Source: Bog-105 sp965277855 (lineage in GTDB: Bacteria; Acidobacteriota; Terriglobia; Bryobacterales; Bryobacteraceae). From it: DNA of 64,000 nt. The stretch spans positions 5,518,001 to 5,582,000 of the forward strand of contig OZ255847.1 of NCBI GenBank assembly GCA_965277855.1, read 5' to 3'. A program made the translations under genes and the position numbers. Shown here in pieces: positions 8,087-18,044 of the stretch. Each line of letters starts with the position of its first letter. Within the stretch, counting starts at the first letter, position 1. The notes below the pieces were generated by a model, which saw nothing but the letters and a program-made list of their open reading frames with translations, made no database searches and was not told the DNA's origin.

Positions 8087-9094
8087 ATGTCAAACGCCTT
8101 TGCTACTCGTCGCAGATTTATGCAGAATACTGCTTTAGCAGGAGTCGCCGGCGCCCTGGCCCGCGCCGCAAACGGACAAGTTCCCAAGCGTCCGCTCGGC
8201 AAAGACGGCCCTGAAGTTTCCATCCTCGGTGTCGGTGGCTTTCATCTCGGCTCCGCTGAAAACCAGGATGCCGCCAAAACCATTGTGCAGCAGGCGATCG
8301 ATGCCGGCATAAACTTCTTCGACAATGCCTGGGAGTATCACGACGGCCAAAGTGAAGAGTGGCTTGGCTACGCCCTTGGAAACCGTCGTAAAGAAGCCGT
8401 CCTGATGACGAAAGTCTGCACCCACGGCCGCGATAAATCCGTTGCCATGCAAATGCTCGAACAGTCTCTGCGCCGCCTCAAAACCGATCACTTAGACGTG
8501 TGGCAAATTCATGAAGTCGTTTACGACAACGATCCCGACATGATTTTCAAACCGAATGGCGCGGCCGAAGCTTTACTCGAAGCGAAAAAACAGGGTAAAG
8601 TCCGGCTGATCGGTTTCACCGGACACAAAGACCCTTCCATTCACCTCAAAATGCTCTCGCACGGTTTCCCCTTCGACGCCGTGCAAATGCCGCTCAATGC
8701 CTTCGACGCCACCTTCCGCAGCTTCGAGCAACACGTCCTGCCCGAAGCCCGCAAGCAAAATATCGCCGTGCTCGGCATGAAAAGCCTCGGTGGCAGCGGA
8801 GAAATGGTCAAGCTAGGCGCCATCACTCCCGCAAACGCCCTGCGCTACGCCATGAGTCTTCCGGTCGCCACTACTATCTGCGGCATGGAGTCGCTCGCAG
8901 TTTTGAAGCAGAATCTCGAGATTTTGCAATCCTTCACGCCGATGTCCAACAACGAACTCACAAGCTTGCGCGAACGATGCCAGGCCGAGGCCGCCAACGG
9001 TCACCTCGAACTTTTCAAGACCTCAACCAAATACGACGGCAAAGTCGGTCGCGAACAGCACGGCTATCCTACCAGCGAAGAATTACCCGCCTGA
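8087..9094 (+). CDS. Aldo/keto reductase with twin-arginine leader (exported paralogue)
   Basis: A 335-residue paralogue of the preceding gene with the same catalytic pattern (FDNAWEYH, LMTKVCTHGR, VWQIHE). The N-terminus MSNAFATRRRFMQNTALAG has the RRRFM twin-arginine motif, a hydrophobic stretch and an Ala-rich cleavage region, so export of the folded, cofactor-loaded enzyme through Tat is expected. ATG 8087 lies one base after the upstream TAA; a longer frame from 8042 overlaps the first gene and would bury the Tat motif. Many acidobacterial oxidoreductases carry such leaders. What it reduces outside the cytoplasm is unknown. Confidence 0.87.
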   Translation: MSNAFATRRRFMQNTALAGVAGALARAANGQVPKRPLGKDGPEVSILGVGGFHLGSAENQDAAKTIVQQAIDAGINFFDNAWEYHDGQSEEWLGYALGNRRKEAVLMTKVCTHGRDKSVAMQMLEQSLRRLKTDHLDVWQIHEVVYDNDPDMIFKPNGAAEALLEAKKQGKVRLIGFTGHKDPSIHLKMLSHGFPFDAVQMPLNAFDATFRSFEQHVLPEARKQNIAVLGMKSLGGSGEMVKLGAITPANALRYAMSLPVATTICGMESLAVLKQNLEILQSFTPMSNNELTSLRERCQAEAANGHLELFKTSTKYDGKVGREQHGYPTSEELPA

Positions 9095-9168
9095 CAGTAA
9101 CCCTGTTCGCTATTCGACTCGTCTCAGCGTCATCTCCTTCTTTGTATCTTGGTCTGTGAGGCAAGTGA

Positions 9169-12100
9169 ATGTGGATCGTTCATCTCGCGCTGAGGCGCCC
9201 GTATACTTTCGTGGTGTTCTCTGTGCTGGTTCTGATCCTCGGCGCGCTCGCTGCTGTTGTCACGCCCAAAGATATTTTCCCGAACATTGACATCCCAGTT
9301 GTCAGTGTCGTCTGGACCTACGCCGGTCTGAGTCCCGACGACATGGAAAAACGCATCGTTACCGTTTGCGAGCGTGCCATGACAACCACCGTGAATGACA
9401 TCGAGCACATGCAATCGGAGTCCTACACCGGCGTGTCCGTCATCCGCGTCTTCTTCCAGCCAAAGGTGAAAGTCGAACTGGCGGTCGCGCAAATTACCGC
9501 CATTGTTCAAACCATTTTGCGCGTTCTCCCGCCCGGCACCTTCCCGCCGAACATCCTCAAATACGATGCTTCCAGTGTTCCGATTCTGCAGCTTGGCCTG
9601 TCCGGAGAAGGTCTCACCGAGCAGGACCTCTACGATCTCGGCCTCAACTTCATTCGTACTCGCCTGGCCACCGTGCAGGGAGCATCGGTTCCTCTTCCCT
9701 ACGGCGGAAAATCGCGCCAGATCATGGTCGATCTCGATCCCGATGCCCTCTATGCCAAGCACCTTTCGCCCGTCGATATATCGAGTGCTCTTGGTGCTCA
9801 GAATCTAATTCTGCCGGCCGGAACCGCCCGCGTCGGCAATGTCGAATATCTCGTCAAAACGAACAGCAGTCCGTCCGTCGTCTCGGCCCTGAACGATCTT
9901 CCCGTTCACGCCGCCAATGGCGCTATCGTCTTCATGAAAGACGTCGCGCAGGTGCGTAATGGCTTTGCCGTTCAGACTAACGTGGTGCGCGAAAACGGCC
10001 GCCGCTCTTCATTCCTGAGCGTTCTTAAGAACGGTCAGGCCTCAACCCTCGACATCGTGAATGGCGTTCGAAAGGCATTGCCGCGCGTGAAGGCCGATCT
10101 CCCGCCCAACCTGCAGATTACTCCGCTGTTCGACCAATCTGTTTTCGTCCGCTCCTCCATCAACGAAGTTCTGCGCGAAGCGAGTATCGCCGCTTTCCTC
10201 ACGGCGCTCATGATCTTGCTGTTTCTCGGTAGCTGGCGCAGCACGCTCATCGTGTGCGTCTCGATTCCTCTCTCCATCCTGACCTCGATCTGCATACTCG
10301 CTGCTTTAGGGGAGACCATAAACGTCATGACTCTCGGCGGCCTGGCACTCGCCGTCGGCATACTGGTCGACGACGCCACCGTCGAACTCGAAAACACGCA
10401 CCGTAATCTCGAAACGCCCCACATATCGCTGGTGCACGCCATACTCGATAGCGCCAGCCAGGTCGCCGCGCCCGCGCTCGTTTCCACTCTTTCCATCTGC
10501 ATCGTCTTCACGCCGGTACTGCTTCTGACCGGTGCTGCCAAATACCTGTTTACTCCGCTCGCCATGGCGGTCGTCTTCGCCATGCTGGCTTCGTATTTTC
10601 TATCGCGCACCCTGGTGCCCACCATGATGCATTACCTCTTGCCCGCTGAGGTCTCGCTCTATCAGCACGAAGAAGGACAACCGGAATCCAAGGAAGCACA
10701 GAACTGGGTCTGGCACATCCACGCCCGCTTCGACAAAAACTTCGAGAAGCTACGCCACCGCTACCGGGGCTGGCTCGATTGGAGCTTGCATCATCGCGCT
10801 ATCGTGCTTGTGCTATTCGCCGTCTTCGTGGTGGGTTCTTCGCTTCTGACCCTGGCCATAGGCCGCGACTTCTTCCCGTACGTCGATTCCGGTCAAATGA
10901 AATTGCACGTCCTCCCTCCCGAAGGCACTCGCATCGAACAATCCGAGATGATCTTTGCAAACATCGAGGCCGAAATCCGCAGACTTCTTCCGGCCGATCG
11001 CATCGATATGATCCTCGACGATATTGGTCTCCCCAACGGCGGTGTCAATCTGGCCTTCGGCAACAACGACACCATCAGCAACTCCGATGGTGATATCCAG
11101 GTATCTCTCAAGCCCGGCGAACGCAAAACATTGGAGTTCACGCGCCAGCTCCGCGCCGGTCTCTCCCAAAAATTTCCTGAAGAGACTTTCTTCTTCACGC
11201 CCGCCAACATCACGAACCAGATTCTCGATTTTGGTTTGCCTGCGCCTATCGATCTCCAGGTCGTCGGCCGCAATCCGAAACAGAACTATGCGATTGCACA
11301 GGAGCTCTTACGCAAGGTGCAGTCCATTCCCGGTGTCGTCGATGCCCATATTCATCAGCAGATCTCTTATCCAACCGTTCAGGTGAACGTCGATCGCGCC
11401 AAAGCAGAGCAGCTAGGTTTACGTCAAACCGATATCGCCAGCAGCATGTTGATCTCGCTGTCGGGCACTAGCCAGACCGCTCCTAATCAGTGGCTGAACC
11501 CGCAAAACGGCGTCAACTATCAGGTCGTCGTGCAAAGCCCCATATACCGGGTCAACTCTTTCGATGCTCTTCGCCGCACGCCGGTTACCGCCCAGAACGG
11601 TAACAACAGCCAATTGCTCGGCAATCTCGCCACCTTGAAGCGCGACGTTTCTACCATTGTTGTCGACCACTACAACATTCAGCCAACCTTCGATATCTAC
11701 GCCGATGTCGATAAGCGCGATCTCGGTGGCGTTGCCGATCAACTTCATAAAATAATCAAAAGCGCCAGCAAGCTCCCAAGCGGCACGTTTCTCGAACTGA
11801 AGGGCGAAGTCACTACCATGGAGGAGTCCTTCTCCCGCCTCGAACTGGGCATCGCCTGCGCCGTCATCATCGTCTATCTCTTGATGGCAGTAAATTTTCA
11901 GAGTTGGATCGATCCGCTCATTATCTTGATGGCCCTTCCGGGCGCATTCTCCGGCATCCTATGGATGCTTTATCTCACGCGCACCACCTTTAATGTGCCT
12001 TCGCTGATGGGTTCCATCATGACCATCGGTGTCGCTACTGCTAACTCGATTCTGCTCGTCGTTTTTGCCAACGATCAACGGGCCCATCAAAGAAACGAAC

Positions 12101-12378
12101 TCGACGCGGCCTTGTCCGCCGGCTACATCCGTTTGCGTCCCGTCTGCATGACCGCGCTCGCCATGATCCTAGGCATGCTGCCCATGGCGCTTGCCTTCGG
12201 CGAAGGCGGCGAACAAAATGCCCCCCTGGGGCGCGCCGTGATCGGTGGTCTGCTGGTTGCCACGCTCAGCACTCTATTCGTCGTTCCCATCATGTATTCC
12301 TTACTGCGCAAGAAAGCGCCTATCGACTTCGACGAAAGGATCGATAAGGAGTACAAAGGGGAATGGCAGCCCTCCTGA
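9169..12378 (+). CDS. RND-family efflux pump (AcrB/MdtB-like inner-membrane transporter)
   Basis: A 1069-residue proton-driven exporter of the HAE1 class. It has an N-terminal membrane helix (FVVFSVLVLILGALAAVV), a large periplasmic loop, a helix cluster and then a second repeat of the same plan. The proton-relay Asp pair occurs in AVGILVDDATVELEN in TM4, as in AcrB D407/D408. C-terminal helices carry the GVATANSILLVVFANDQ motif. Three bases separate it from the adaptor gene, and the outer-membrane factor follows, giving the order pump-adaptor-channel, the reverse of acrAB. The three parts should assemble as a trans-envelope pump; substrate unknown. Confidence 0.93.
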   Translation: MWIVHLALRRPYTFVVFSVLVLILGALAAVVTPKDIFPNIDIPVVSVVWTYAGLSPDDMEKRIVTVCERAMTTTVNDIEHMQSESYTGVSVIRVFFQPKVKVELAVAQITAIVQTILRVLPPGTFPPNILKYDASSVPILQLGLSGEGLTEQDLYDLGLNFIRTRLATVQGASVPLPYGGKSRQIMVDLDPDALYAKHLSPVDISSALGAQNLILPAGTARVGNVEYLVKTNSSPSVVSALNDLPVHAANGAIVFMKDVAQVRNGFAVQTNVVRENGRRSSFLSVLKNGQASTLDIVNGVRKALPRVKADLPPNLQITPLFDQSVFVRSSINEVLREASIAAFLTALMILLFLGSWRSTLIVCVSIPLSILTSICILAALGETINVMTLGGLALAVGILVDDATVELENTHRNLETPHISLVHAILDSASQVAAPALVSTLSICIVFTPVLLLTGAAKYLFTPLAMAVVFAMLASYFLSRTLVPTMMHYLLPAEVSLYQHEEGQPESKEAQNWVWHIHARFDKNFEKLRHRYRGWLDWSLHHRAIVLVLFAVFVVGSSLLTLAIGRDFFPYVDSGQMKLHVLPPEGTRIEQSEMIFANIEAEIRRLLPADRIDMILDDIGLPNGGVNLAFGNNDTISNSDGDIQVSLKPGERKTLEFTRQLRAGLSQKFPEETFFFTPANITNQILDFGLPAPIDLQVVGRNPKQNYAIAQELLRKVQSIPGVVDAHIHQQISYPTVQVNVDRAKAEQLGLRQTDIASSMLISLSGTSQTAPNQWLNPQNGVNYQVVVQSPIYRVNSFDALRRTPVTAQNGNNSQLLGNLATLKRDVSTIVVDHYNIQPTFDIYADVDKRDLGGVADQLHKIIKSASKLPSGTFLELKGEVTTMEESFSRLELGIACAVIIVYLLMAVNFQSWIDPLIILMALPGAFSGILWMLYLTRTTFNVPSLMGSIMTIGVATANSILLVVFANDQRAHQRNELDAALSAGYIRLRPVCMTALAMILGMLPMALAFGEGGEQNAPLGRAVIGGLLVATLSTLFVVPIMYSLLRKKAPIDFDERIDKEYKGEWQPS

Positions 12379-12381
12379 TCC

Positions 12382-13920
12382 ATGGCGACCACTAACGAAC
12401 CCCTGGCGGATGTGCCGGATAAGCCCCAGCCTGCACCCGTTGACCCTGAAGATCGCTCCCGTCAAGACCAGCACAAGCATTCCCCTCTATACTGGGCGAT
12501 GTTCGTTGTGTTGCTGCTGGTCGCAGCCGTCCTCATCTTCTTCTTCAGCTGGCTTCCCCGCCATCGCCAGCAGCAGGAGATCAACCAGAAAGCAAAAAAC
12601 GAAGCCAGCCAAGTCCCTCGAGTGCAGGTGGTCAAAATCGCGCGCGCCACTTCCCAAAGTGAATTGCTTGTCCCCGGCACCACGCAATCTTTTACTGAGG
12701 CCAACATCTATGCTCGCTCTTCCGGCTATCTCTCAAAACGGCTGGTCGATATCGGCGATCATGTCCACGCGGGCCAATTGCTGGCCATCATCGACGCTCC
12801 CGACCTTGATAAACAGGTGGCCCAGGCCCGCTCCAGTCTTCGCCAGAGTCAGTCCGCCCTCGCACAAGTCGAGGCCCAGCTTCATCTCGCTTCCCTCACT
12901 TGGGACCGTTATAAAGTTCTCGTCGCCAAAGGCGTTTTCTCCCGCCAGGATGGCGATAACCAGGAAGCGAATTACCGGGTCGCTGAAGCCAACGTGCGTG
13001 CTGCCGAAAGCACCGTGCAAGCGAATCGCGATAGCCTCGAACGCCTGGTTGTCTTGCAGGGATATGAGCGCGTTACCGCCCCCTTTAACGGCGTTGTCAC
13101 CGCACGCAATGTGGATCTCGGTACCCTGATCACCGCGCAAGGCACCGGCGTGTCGAGTTCATCGGCGACTCTCCCCGGCACCACCCAAGCGGGTGCTGAG
13201 GCCAACAACGCCGGCTCTTCCGGCAGCGTCTCTTCCTCCACCTCGCCATCCACCGGCGGTTCTCAAGGCGGTGCTCTCTTCACCATCGCTGATACCAGCG
13301 TCTTCCGCGTTCTCGTTTCTGTTCCGGAAGCCTACAGCTCGATCGTGCGCGTTGGCCAGAATGCCGATCTCTCCTTCCAGGAAGTGCCGGGCGAAAAGTT
13401 CATCGGGCATGTCACCCGCACCGCTTCCTCTATCGATCAAAACACCCGCACGTTGCTTGTCGAAGTCCAGGTGGGTAATCGCCGCAATCTACTCATGTCG
13501 GGCATGTATGTGCGAGTCAATCTCATTCAGTCGAAAGACACCCCGCCGGTCCTTGTGCCTGGCGAGGCCGTAGTGGTTCGCAACGGCCAGAACCAGGTCG
13601 CGCTCGTCCAGAACGATGTCGTTCACTTCAAGCCAGTCTCGCTCGGCCGCGACTATGGCGACGAGTCGGAAGTTACCGGCGGTCTCAATCCGGGTGATGT
13701 GGTGGCTTTGAATGTGTCGGACGAAGTCAGCGAAGGCGCTAAAATCCAACCTGAATTTTCCCAGGACAAATCCAAAACAGCCGCCGCGCCAGCCCCCAAA
13801 CCCGCTCCAAACGAAGGGCAGTACGGCAATCAGAATCTCACCAACCAGGGTCAGCAGAACTCCGCCGGAAAGCCCAAATCAGGCGGCACGTCTGGCAAAC
13901 AACCCTCAGGTAAGCGATGA
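12382..13920 (+). CDS. RND periplasmic adaptor (membrane fusion protein)
   Basis: A 512-residue adaptor linking the pump to the outer-membrane channel. A cytoplasmic N-tail is followed by one transmembrane helix near residues 36-58 (YWAMFVVLLLVAAVLIFFFSW). Then come a lipoyl/barrel-sandwich half-motif (SGYLSKRLVDIGDHVHAGQLLAIIDAPDL), a coiled-coil hairpin rich in Ala, Gln and Arg, and the second lipoyl half (VTAPFNGVVTARNVDLGTLI). A Ser/Gly/Thr-rich insertion (about 250-290) interrupts the barrel region, and the C-terminus is a long low-complexity Pro/Gln/Gly/Lys tail. Its last four bases overlap the tolC-like start. Confidence 0.92.
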   Translation: MATTNEPLADVPDKPQPAPVDPEDRSRQDQHKHSPLYWAMFVVLLLVAAVLIFFFSWLPRHRQQQEINQKAKNEASQVPRVQVVKIARATSQSELLVPGTTQSFTEANIYARSSGYLSKRLVDIGDHVHAGQLLAIIDAPDLDKQVAQARSSLRQSQSALAQVEAQLHLASLTWDRYKVLVAKGVFSRQDGDNQEANYRVAEANVRAAESTVQANRDSLERLVVLQGYERVTAPFNGVVTARNVDLGTLITAQGTGVSSSSATLPGTTQAGAEANNAGSSGSVSSSTSPSTGGSQGGALFTIADTSVFRVLVSVPEAYSSIVRVGQNADLSFQEVPGEKFIGHVTRTASSIDQNTRTLLVEVQVGNRRNLLMSGMYVRVNLIQSKDTPPVLVPGEAVVVRNGQNQVALVQNDVVHFKPVSLGRDYGDESEVTGGLNPGDVVALNVSDEVSEGAKIQPEFSQDKSKTAAAPAPKPAPNEGQYGNQNLTNQGQQNSAGKPKSGGTSGKQPSGKR

Positions 13921-15992
13921 GATCTGTCCTTACTTTGCTACTGGCCGCCCAGCTCGTCTTTTCGCAGGCCCTGCCTCCCACCCCAGGCAGCCGGCAAACT
14001 CCTGGCAGCCCCGGCTCCCGGCAGGATCCACTCGCGCAGCAGTCGTCCGGCGCGCCGCCTCCGAGCGGTACCGATGCTGCTGCGGGCCGTCCTGCTGTGT
14101 CCCAGGTTCTATCCGACGTCGAGTCGAACCAAACACTGCCCAAAGATCAACGCGCCAATATCATTCCGCGCTCCGGGTTTTGGGACATCCTGAATCCGTA
14201 TCGCCTGCCCACCGCCGCCGCTCTGAAACTCGGTCCTGCCGACCGCGCCCGCTCTCTCATTCGCAACGGCATTATTTATCTCTCCCTCTACGATGCCCTT
14301 GCGCTCGCGATCGAAAATAATCTGGATGTCGAAGTGGCTCGCTATGATCTTTCGCTTGCAGGTACCGAAACCCTCCGCGCCAAAGGCGGTGGCGATTTGC
14401 GCGGCATCGACTACTCGGTAGCCGAAAGCCCCACCGGTGTCGGCGGTCCGGGCAGTCCCCTCCTCAACAGCGCAGCTTCTTCCGTCACGCCCAGCACACC
14501 CACTATCAACGATCTCACCTCGTTAAACGTCCTCACCGAAACCCAAACCGACCTTTCCGTGCAGGGTCCCTCCGCCTTTGCCGCCGGTCCCACCATCCCC
14601 ACTTTTCAGCCCACGTTTGTTGGTCAGAACACCTGGTTTCAACGATCGAACGGCGTGTTGCTCACCGGCGCTGGCGGAACTACCGGCGGCTTGCAACAGC
14701 AGCCTGAAACGCTGAATTTCGTCACGGCCAATTACGCTCTGGTGCAGGGTTTCGGCTACGGTACGCAGGTAGAGGTCGACCTCAATAACGCTGCCCGAGT
14801 CCTCTATGGAAGCCAAAACCAGTACGATCCGTTTGCCACGCCTAACACGTCTGTCACGGTCAGCCAGCCGCTCCTTAGAGGCTTCGGCCCGCGCGTAAAC
14901 CTGCGCTACATTCGCATCGCCAACATTGGTCAACGCATCTCACGCCTGCTCTTCTACCAACAGCTGATCAGCACCGTCTACGGAGTTGCGCGGCTCTACT
15001 ACGATCTCGTCAGCTTGAACGAGAATGCCCAAGTCAAACGCGAAACGTTGGTCGCGGCCCAAAAACTGTATGACGATGACTCCGCCCAGGTTGAGCAGGG
15101 AACTCTCGCGCCACTCGAACTGACCCGTGCTCGCTCTCTCGTCACTTCCAGTGAGCTCGATCTGATCCAAGCCGAAGGACTCGTCCATCAGCAGGAAGTC
15201 ATACTCAAAACTCAGCTCGCTAGGCGAGGCACCGCCGATCCTGTCCTGGCGAATCTGCACATCACCCCAACCGATCCCATCACCATCCCCAATCAGGACG
15301 ATGTCCGGCCGCTCGACCAGCTGGTAAATCAAGCGCTAGGCTTGCGGCCGGACCTGATTCAGGCCTCATTACAAGTCGAAAGCGGTCATGTTGCACTTGA
15401 GGCGTCTAAAAACGCGACCCTCCCGCAAATCGATCTCATCGGCAATTTTCAAACGCGCGGTAGCACTGAAGTGCCGTTCACCTCACTTGGCACTCCCGGC
15501 ACCGGCCTGATCACCGCACCGACCGATTTGGGCGTTGCCGGCCTGCGCACCTCGCGTATTTACCAAGCCGGTATTCAGCTGAATCTGCCCTTGAAGAACC
15601 ACGTGGCTCAAGCCGATGCCGCGCGCGATTTGATTCAGGTCCGCCAAGCCGAAGCCAGAACGCAGTTGCTCGCCAATCAGGTCCGGGAGGAAGTAGAAAA
15701 TTCCGTGATCGCGCTGCAGACCGCTCGCTCCGCCTTGAACGCCGCCCGACAAAGCCGCGTTTATCAGGAACAGTTACTCGACGCGGAAAAAGACAAACTC
15801 GGCGTAGGCGCGTCCACTAACTACTTAGTCATCCAACAGGAGAGTTACCTGGCGCAAGCCCGTTCTACCGAGGTGGCCGCGCGCAGCGTCTGGATCAAGG
15901 CCAGAGTCGCGCTCGACCGCGCTACCGGGAATCTTCTGGAACAACACGGAATCACCTACAGCGACGCAGTAAATGGCACAATGACTCACTAA
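13917..15992 (+). CDS. TolC-family outer-membrane efflux protein
   Basis: A 691-residue outer-membrane factor with a signal peptide (MRSVLTLLLAAQLVFSQA). It is longer than typical TolC proteins (about 430-500) because of a Pro/Ser/Gly-rich N-terminal extension of roughly 100 residues and a Thr/Gly-rich insert near 200-260. Two helical-hairpin repeats are recognisable: LYDALALAIENNLDVEVARYD with its continuation, and the C-terminal VALEASKNATLPQIDLIGNF followed by coiled-coil sequence. The ATGA overlap with the adaptor gene shows translational coupling. Confidence 0.9.
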   Translation: MRSVLTLLLAAQLVFSQALPPTPGSRQTPGSPGSRQDPLAQQSSGAPPPSGTDAAAGRPAVSQVLSDVESNQTLPKDQRANIIPRSGFWDILNPYRLPTAAALKLGPADRARSLIRNGIIYLSLYDALALAIENNLDVEVARYDLSLAGTETLRAKGGGDLRGIDYSVAESPTGVGGPGSPLLNSAASSVTPSTPTINDLTSLNVLTETQTDLSVQGPSAFAAGPTIPTFQPTFVGQNTWFQRSNGVLLTGAGGTTGGLQQQPETLNFVTANYALVQGFGYGTQVEVDLNNAARVLYGSQNQYDPFATPNTSVTVSQPLLRGFGPRVNLRYIRIANIGQRISRLLFYQQLISTVYGVARLYYDLVSLNENAQVKRETLVAAQKLYDDDSAQVEQGTLAPLELTRARSLVTSSELDLIQAEGLVHQQEVILKTQLARRGTADPVLANLHITPTDPITIPNQDDVRPLDQLVNQALGLRPDLIQASLQVESGHVALEASKNATLPQIDLIGNFQTRGSTEVPFTSLGTPGTGLITAPTDLGVAGLRTSRIYQAGIQLNLPLKNHVAQADAARDLIQVRQAEARTQLLANQVREEVENSVIALQTARSALNAARQSRVYQEQLLDAEKDKLGVGASTNYLVIQQESYLAQARSTEVAARSVWIKARVALDRATGNLLEQHGITYSDAVNGTMTH

Positions 15993-16016
15993 CGGATCGA
16001 ACGAGTGAGCTTCGTC

Positions 16017-18044
16017 ATGCGATCATTTACTCTCACTGGTCTGCGCTACCCGGCCCTGACCTTCATCCTTCTCTTGCTGCTCGCCCACCCAGCCGACCTG
16101 TCGAGCTGCGGTCCCTTTGCGCCCCAGCCCATTTTTACCAATACGCTCCGCCCGGACGGCCCCAGTTTCGGCATTCTTCAGCCCACCTACAAGCGCTATT
16201 ACCTGGTCCAGGCCTACCGTGCAATGACCGGGAGAGTACTTACCCGTGTCCAAACTGAATCGCTCGATTCTTATCAACGTATAGGTCCTGACGCGCAAGC
16301 TTCCCTGAATAGCTGGCTGGACGCCCGCAAACAAATCCCTGGCATCAGCGCGGTCACCGTGCAACTCTACCGCTCCGGTCCCAATTATCAAATGATTCCC
16401 TCGTGTCTCGCCGGCGCGTTCGACAATGCCCGGCAGACCCTTTCGCGGTACGTGAGTAACTTTGGACCGTCCAGCCCCGAAACAAAGGAATGGCTCGCAG
16501 CGCAGGATGCCGTATTCGTCAATTGCGGCGACGCCTCCGCATTGCCCGATGCGCCGAAATCAAACGCAACGCCCGACGTAGGGGCAGATCGCGCCTATCA
16601 AATCGCCGCTGCCTGTTTTTACTCCGCGAAGTACGAGCAAGCTCGGACTGCTTTCGAAAACATCGCCGCCGACAAGTCGTCTCGCTGGCATCTCCTCGCA
16701 CCCTATCTGGTCGCCCTTGTCGATCTTCGCCAGAACCGGTTCGAAGCTGCCGTCGCCAAACTGAATGCCATTCTCGCCGACCCCTCTGAATCGGCCATGC
16801 ACCCATCCGCCCGATCGCTGCTCGAGTACGCCAGCGCTCGCTTCGACCCAGCTGCCCGCCTGACCGTCCTCGGCCAGCGCCTTGTCGAGACAAACTCCAC
16901 TAGTTTTGCCCAGGATCTCGACGATTATACGTTCCTCTACGATCAACTCGAAGACGCGGCCAGCGCTGAAAAGCTGCCCAATCTCGCCGCCCAGGATGAA
17001 CTCACTAACTGGATCTTCACTTTTCAAAAGGGCAGCGGCGATAGCTCGCTGCAGCACTGGAAATCGAGCCAGTCCCAGCCCTGGCTCATCGCCGCCCTTC
17101 ATCAGGTCACCGCGAAATATGCCGCCGCCACCGAACTGATCGACGCTGCCAACAAGATCCCGGAAAACTCGCCCGCTTTCCCGACCGCGCAATTCGAAAG
17201 CATACGTCTGACCATTGAATCCGGCCAAACGAAAGAGGCCGCCACGCAACTCGAACCATTACTGAAGAAATCCGCTACTTTCGACCCGTCCACGGCTAAC
17301 GCCTTCCACGCCGAGCGCCTCAAAATTGCTGAATCTTTCGATGTGTTTCTCGAAAATGCCCCACGCATCAGCCAGAACGAAGATGACACCAAGAAAACCA
17401 CCATAGCCTTCGACGCCGACGCCACTCGCATCTTCAATCAAAGCCTGCCGCAATCCCTCTGGCGCGACGCGCTTAACGACCCGAAGCTCGACCTATCACT
17501 GCGCACCGCTCTAGAAAAAGCTCACCGGGTGCGCGCCATCCTGCTCAATACTGGCGCACCTAACTTCGACGCCATCTTTTGGCTCCTCCACCACGCCGAG
17601 TCGCAACCCTCGGTGCGCACCGGCGAATTCACGCGCTCCACTCCCGACGGTCGCATCGACAATTTCCGCGATAACTGGTGGTGCGCGCCGACATCCGCGG
17701 GCGAAACCGAACTAACAGGCCTCCTGCCGCGCCTCTATCCGCCGGACCATCTGCCCCAGGCTGCCTTCCTGAATGCCGCCCAGAAGTATGCCGCCGACCA
17801 GGAGCAACGCCAGTTGCAGGCCGCCGGAAGTGCCCCGCGATTTTTGGCGGCCGCCGTCCTTCACTGGGCCAACTCTCATCCCGGCGATCCACGAAACGCC
17901 GAAGCTCTGGCCCTAGCCGTCAAAACCTCCCGCTTCGGCTGCCCCGACAAAAATTCCACGCCATCCATACACGCCGCCTTCAACCTCCTGCACACCCGCT
18001 ACCGCCAAACCCTCTGGGCCAAACGCACACCCTACTGGTATTAG
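16017..18044 (+). CDS. Exported helical-repeat protein of unknown function linked to RND operon
   Basis: About 675 residues, not recognised as a named family. The N-terminus is a signal peptide (LRYPALTFILLLLLAHPA) followed by LSSCGPF; LSSC could be a lipobox, making it a lipoprotein. The middle has TPR-like helix pairs (YQIAAACFYSAKYEQARTAF, LLAPYLVALVDLRQNRFEAA), as in scaffold or solenoid proteins. The C-terminus is Trp- and Cys-containing (NWWCAP, FGCPDK). Start is ATG 16017 or GTG 16005 in the same frame. It begins 12-24 bases after the tolC-like gene, so it is probably co-transcribed with the efflux operon. An envelope scaffold role is a guess. Confidence 0.7.
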   Translation: MRSFTLTGLRYPALTFILLLLLAHPADLSSCGPFAPQPIFTNTLRPDGPSFGILQPTYKRYYLVQAYRAMTGRVLTRVQTESLDSYQRIGPDAQASLNSWLDARKQIPGISAVTVQLYRSGPNYQMIPSCLAGAFDNARQTLSRYVSNFGPSSPETKEWLAAQDAVFVNCGDASALPDAPKSNATPDVGADRAYQIAAACFYSAKYEQARTAFENIAADKSSRWHLLAPYLVALVDLRQNRFEAAVAKLNAILADPSESAMHPSARSLLEYASARFDPAARLTVLGQRLVETNSTSFAQDLDDYTFLYDQLEDAASAEKLPNLAAQDELTNWIFTFQKGSGDSSLQHWKSSQSQPWLIAALHQVTAKYAAATELIDAANKIPENSPAFPTAQFESIRLTIESGQTKEAATQLEPLLKKSATFDPSTANAFHAERLKIAESFDVFLENAPRISQNEDDTKKTTIAFDADATRIFNQSLPQSLWRDALNDPKLDLSLRTALEKAHRVRAILLNTGAPNFDAIFWLLHHAESQPSVRTGEFTRSTPDGRIDNFRDNWWCAPTSAGETELTGLLPRLYPPDHLPQAAFLNAAQKYAADQEQRQLQAAGSAPRFLAAAVLHWANSHPGDPRNAEALALAVKTSRFGCPDKNSTPSIHAAFNLLHTRYRQTLWAKRTPYWY

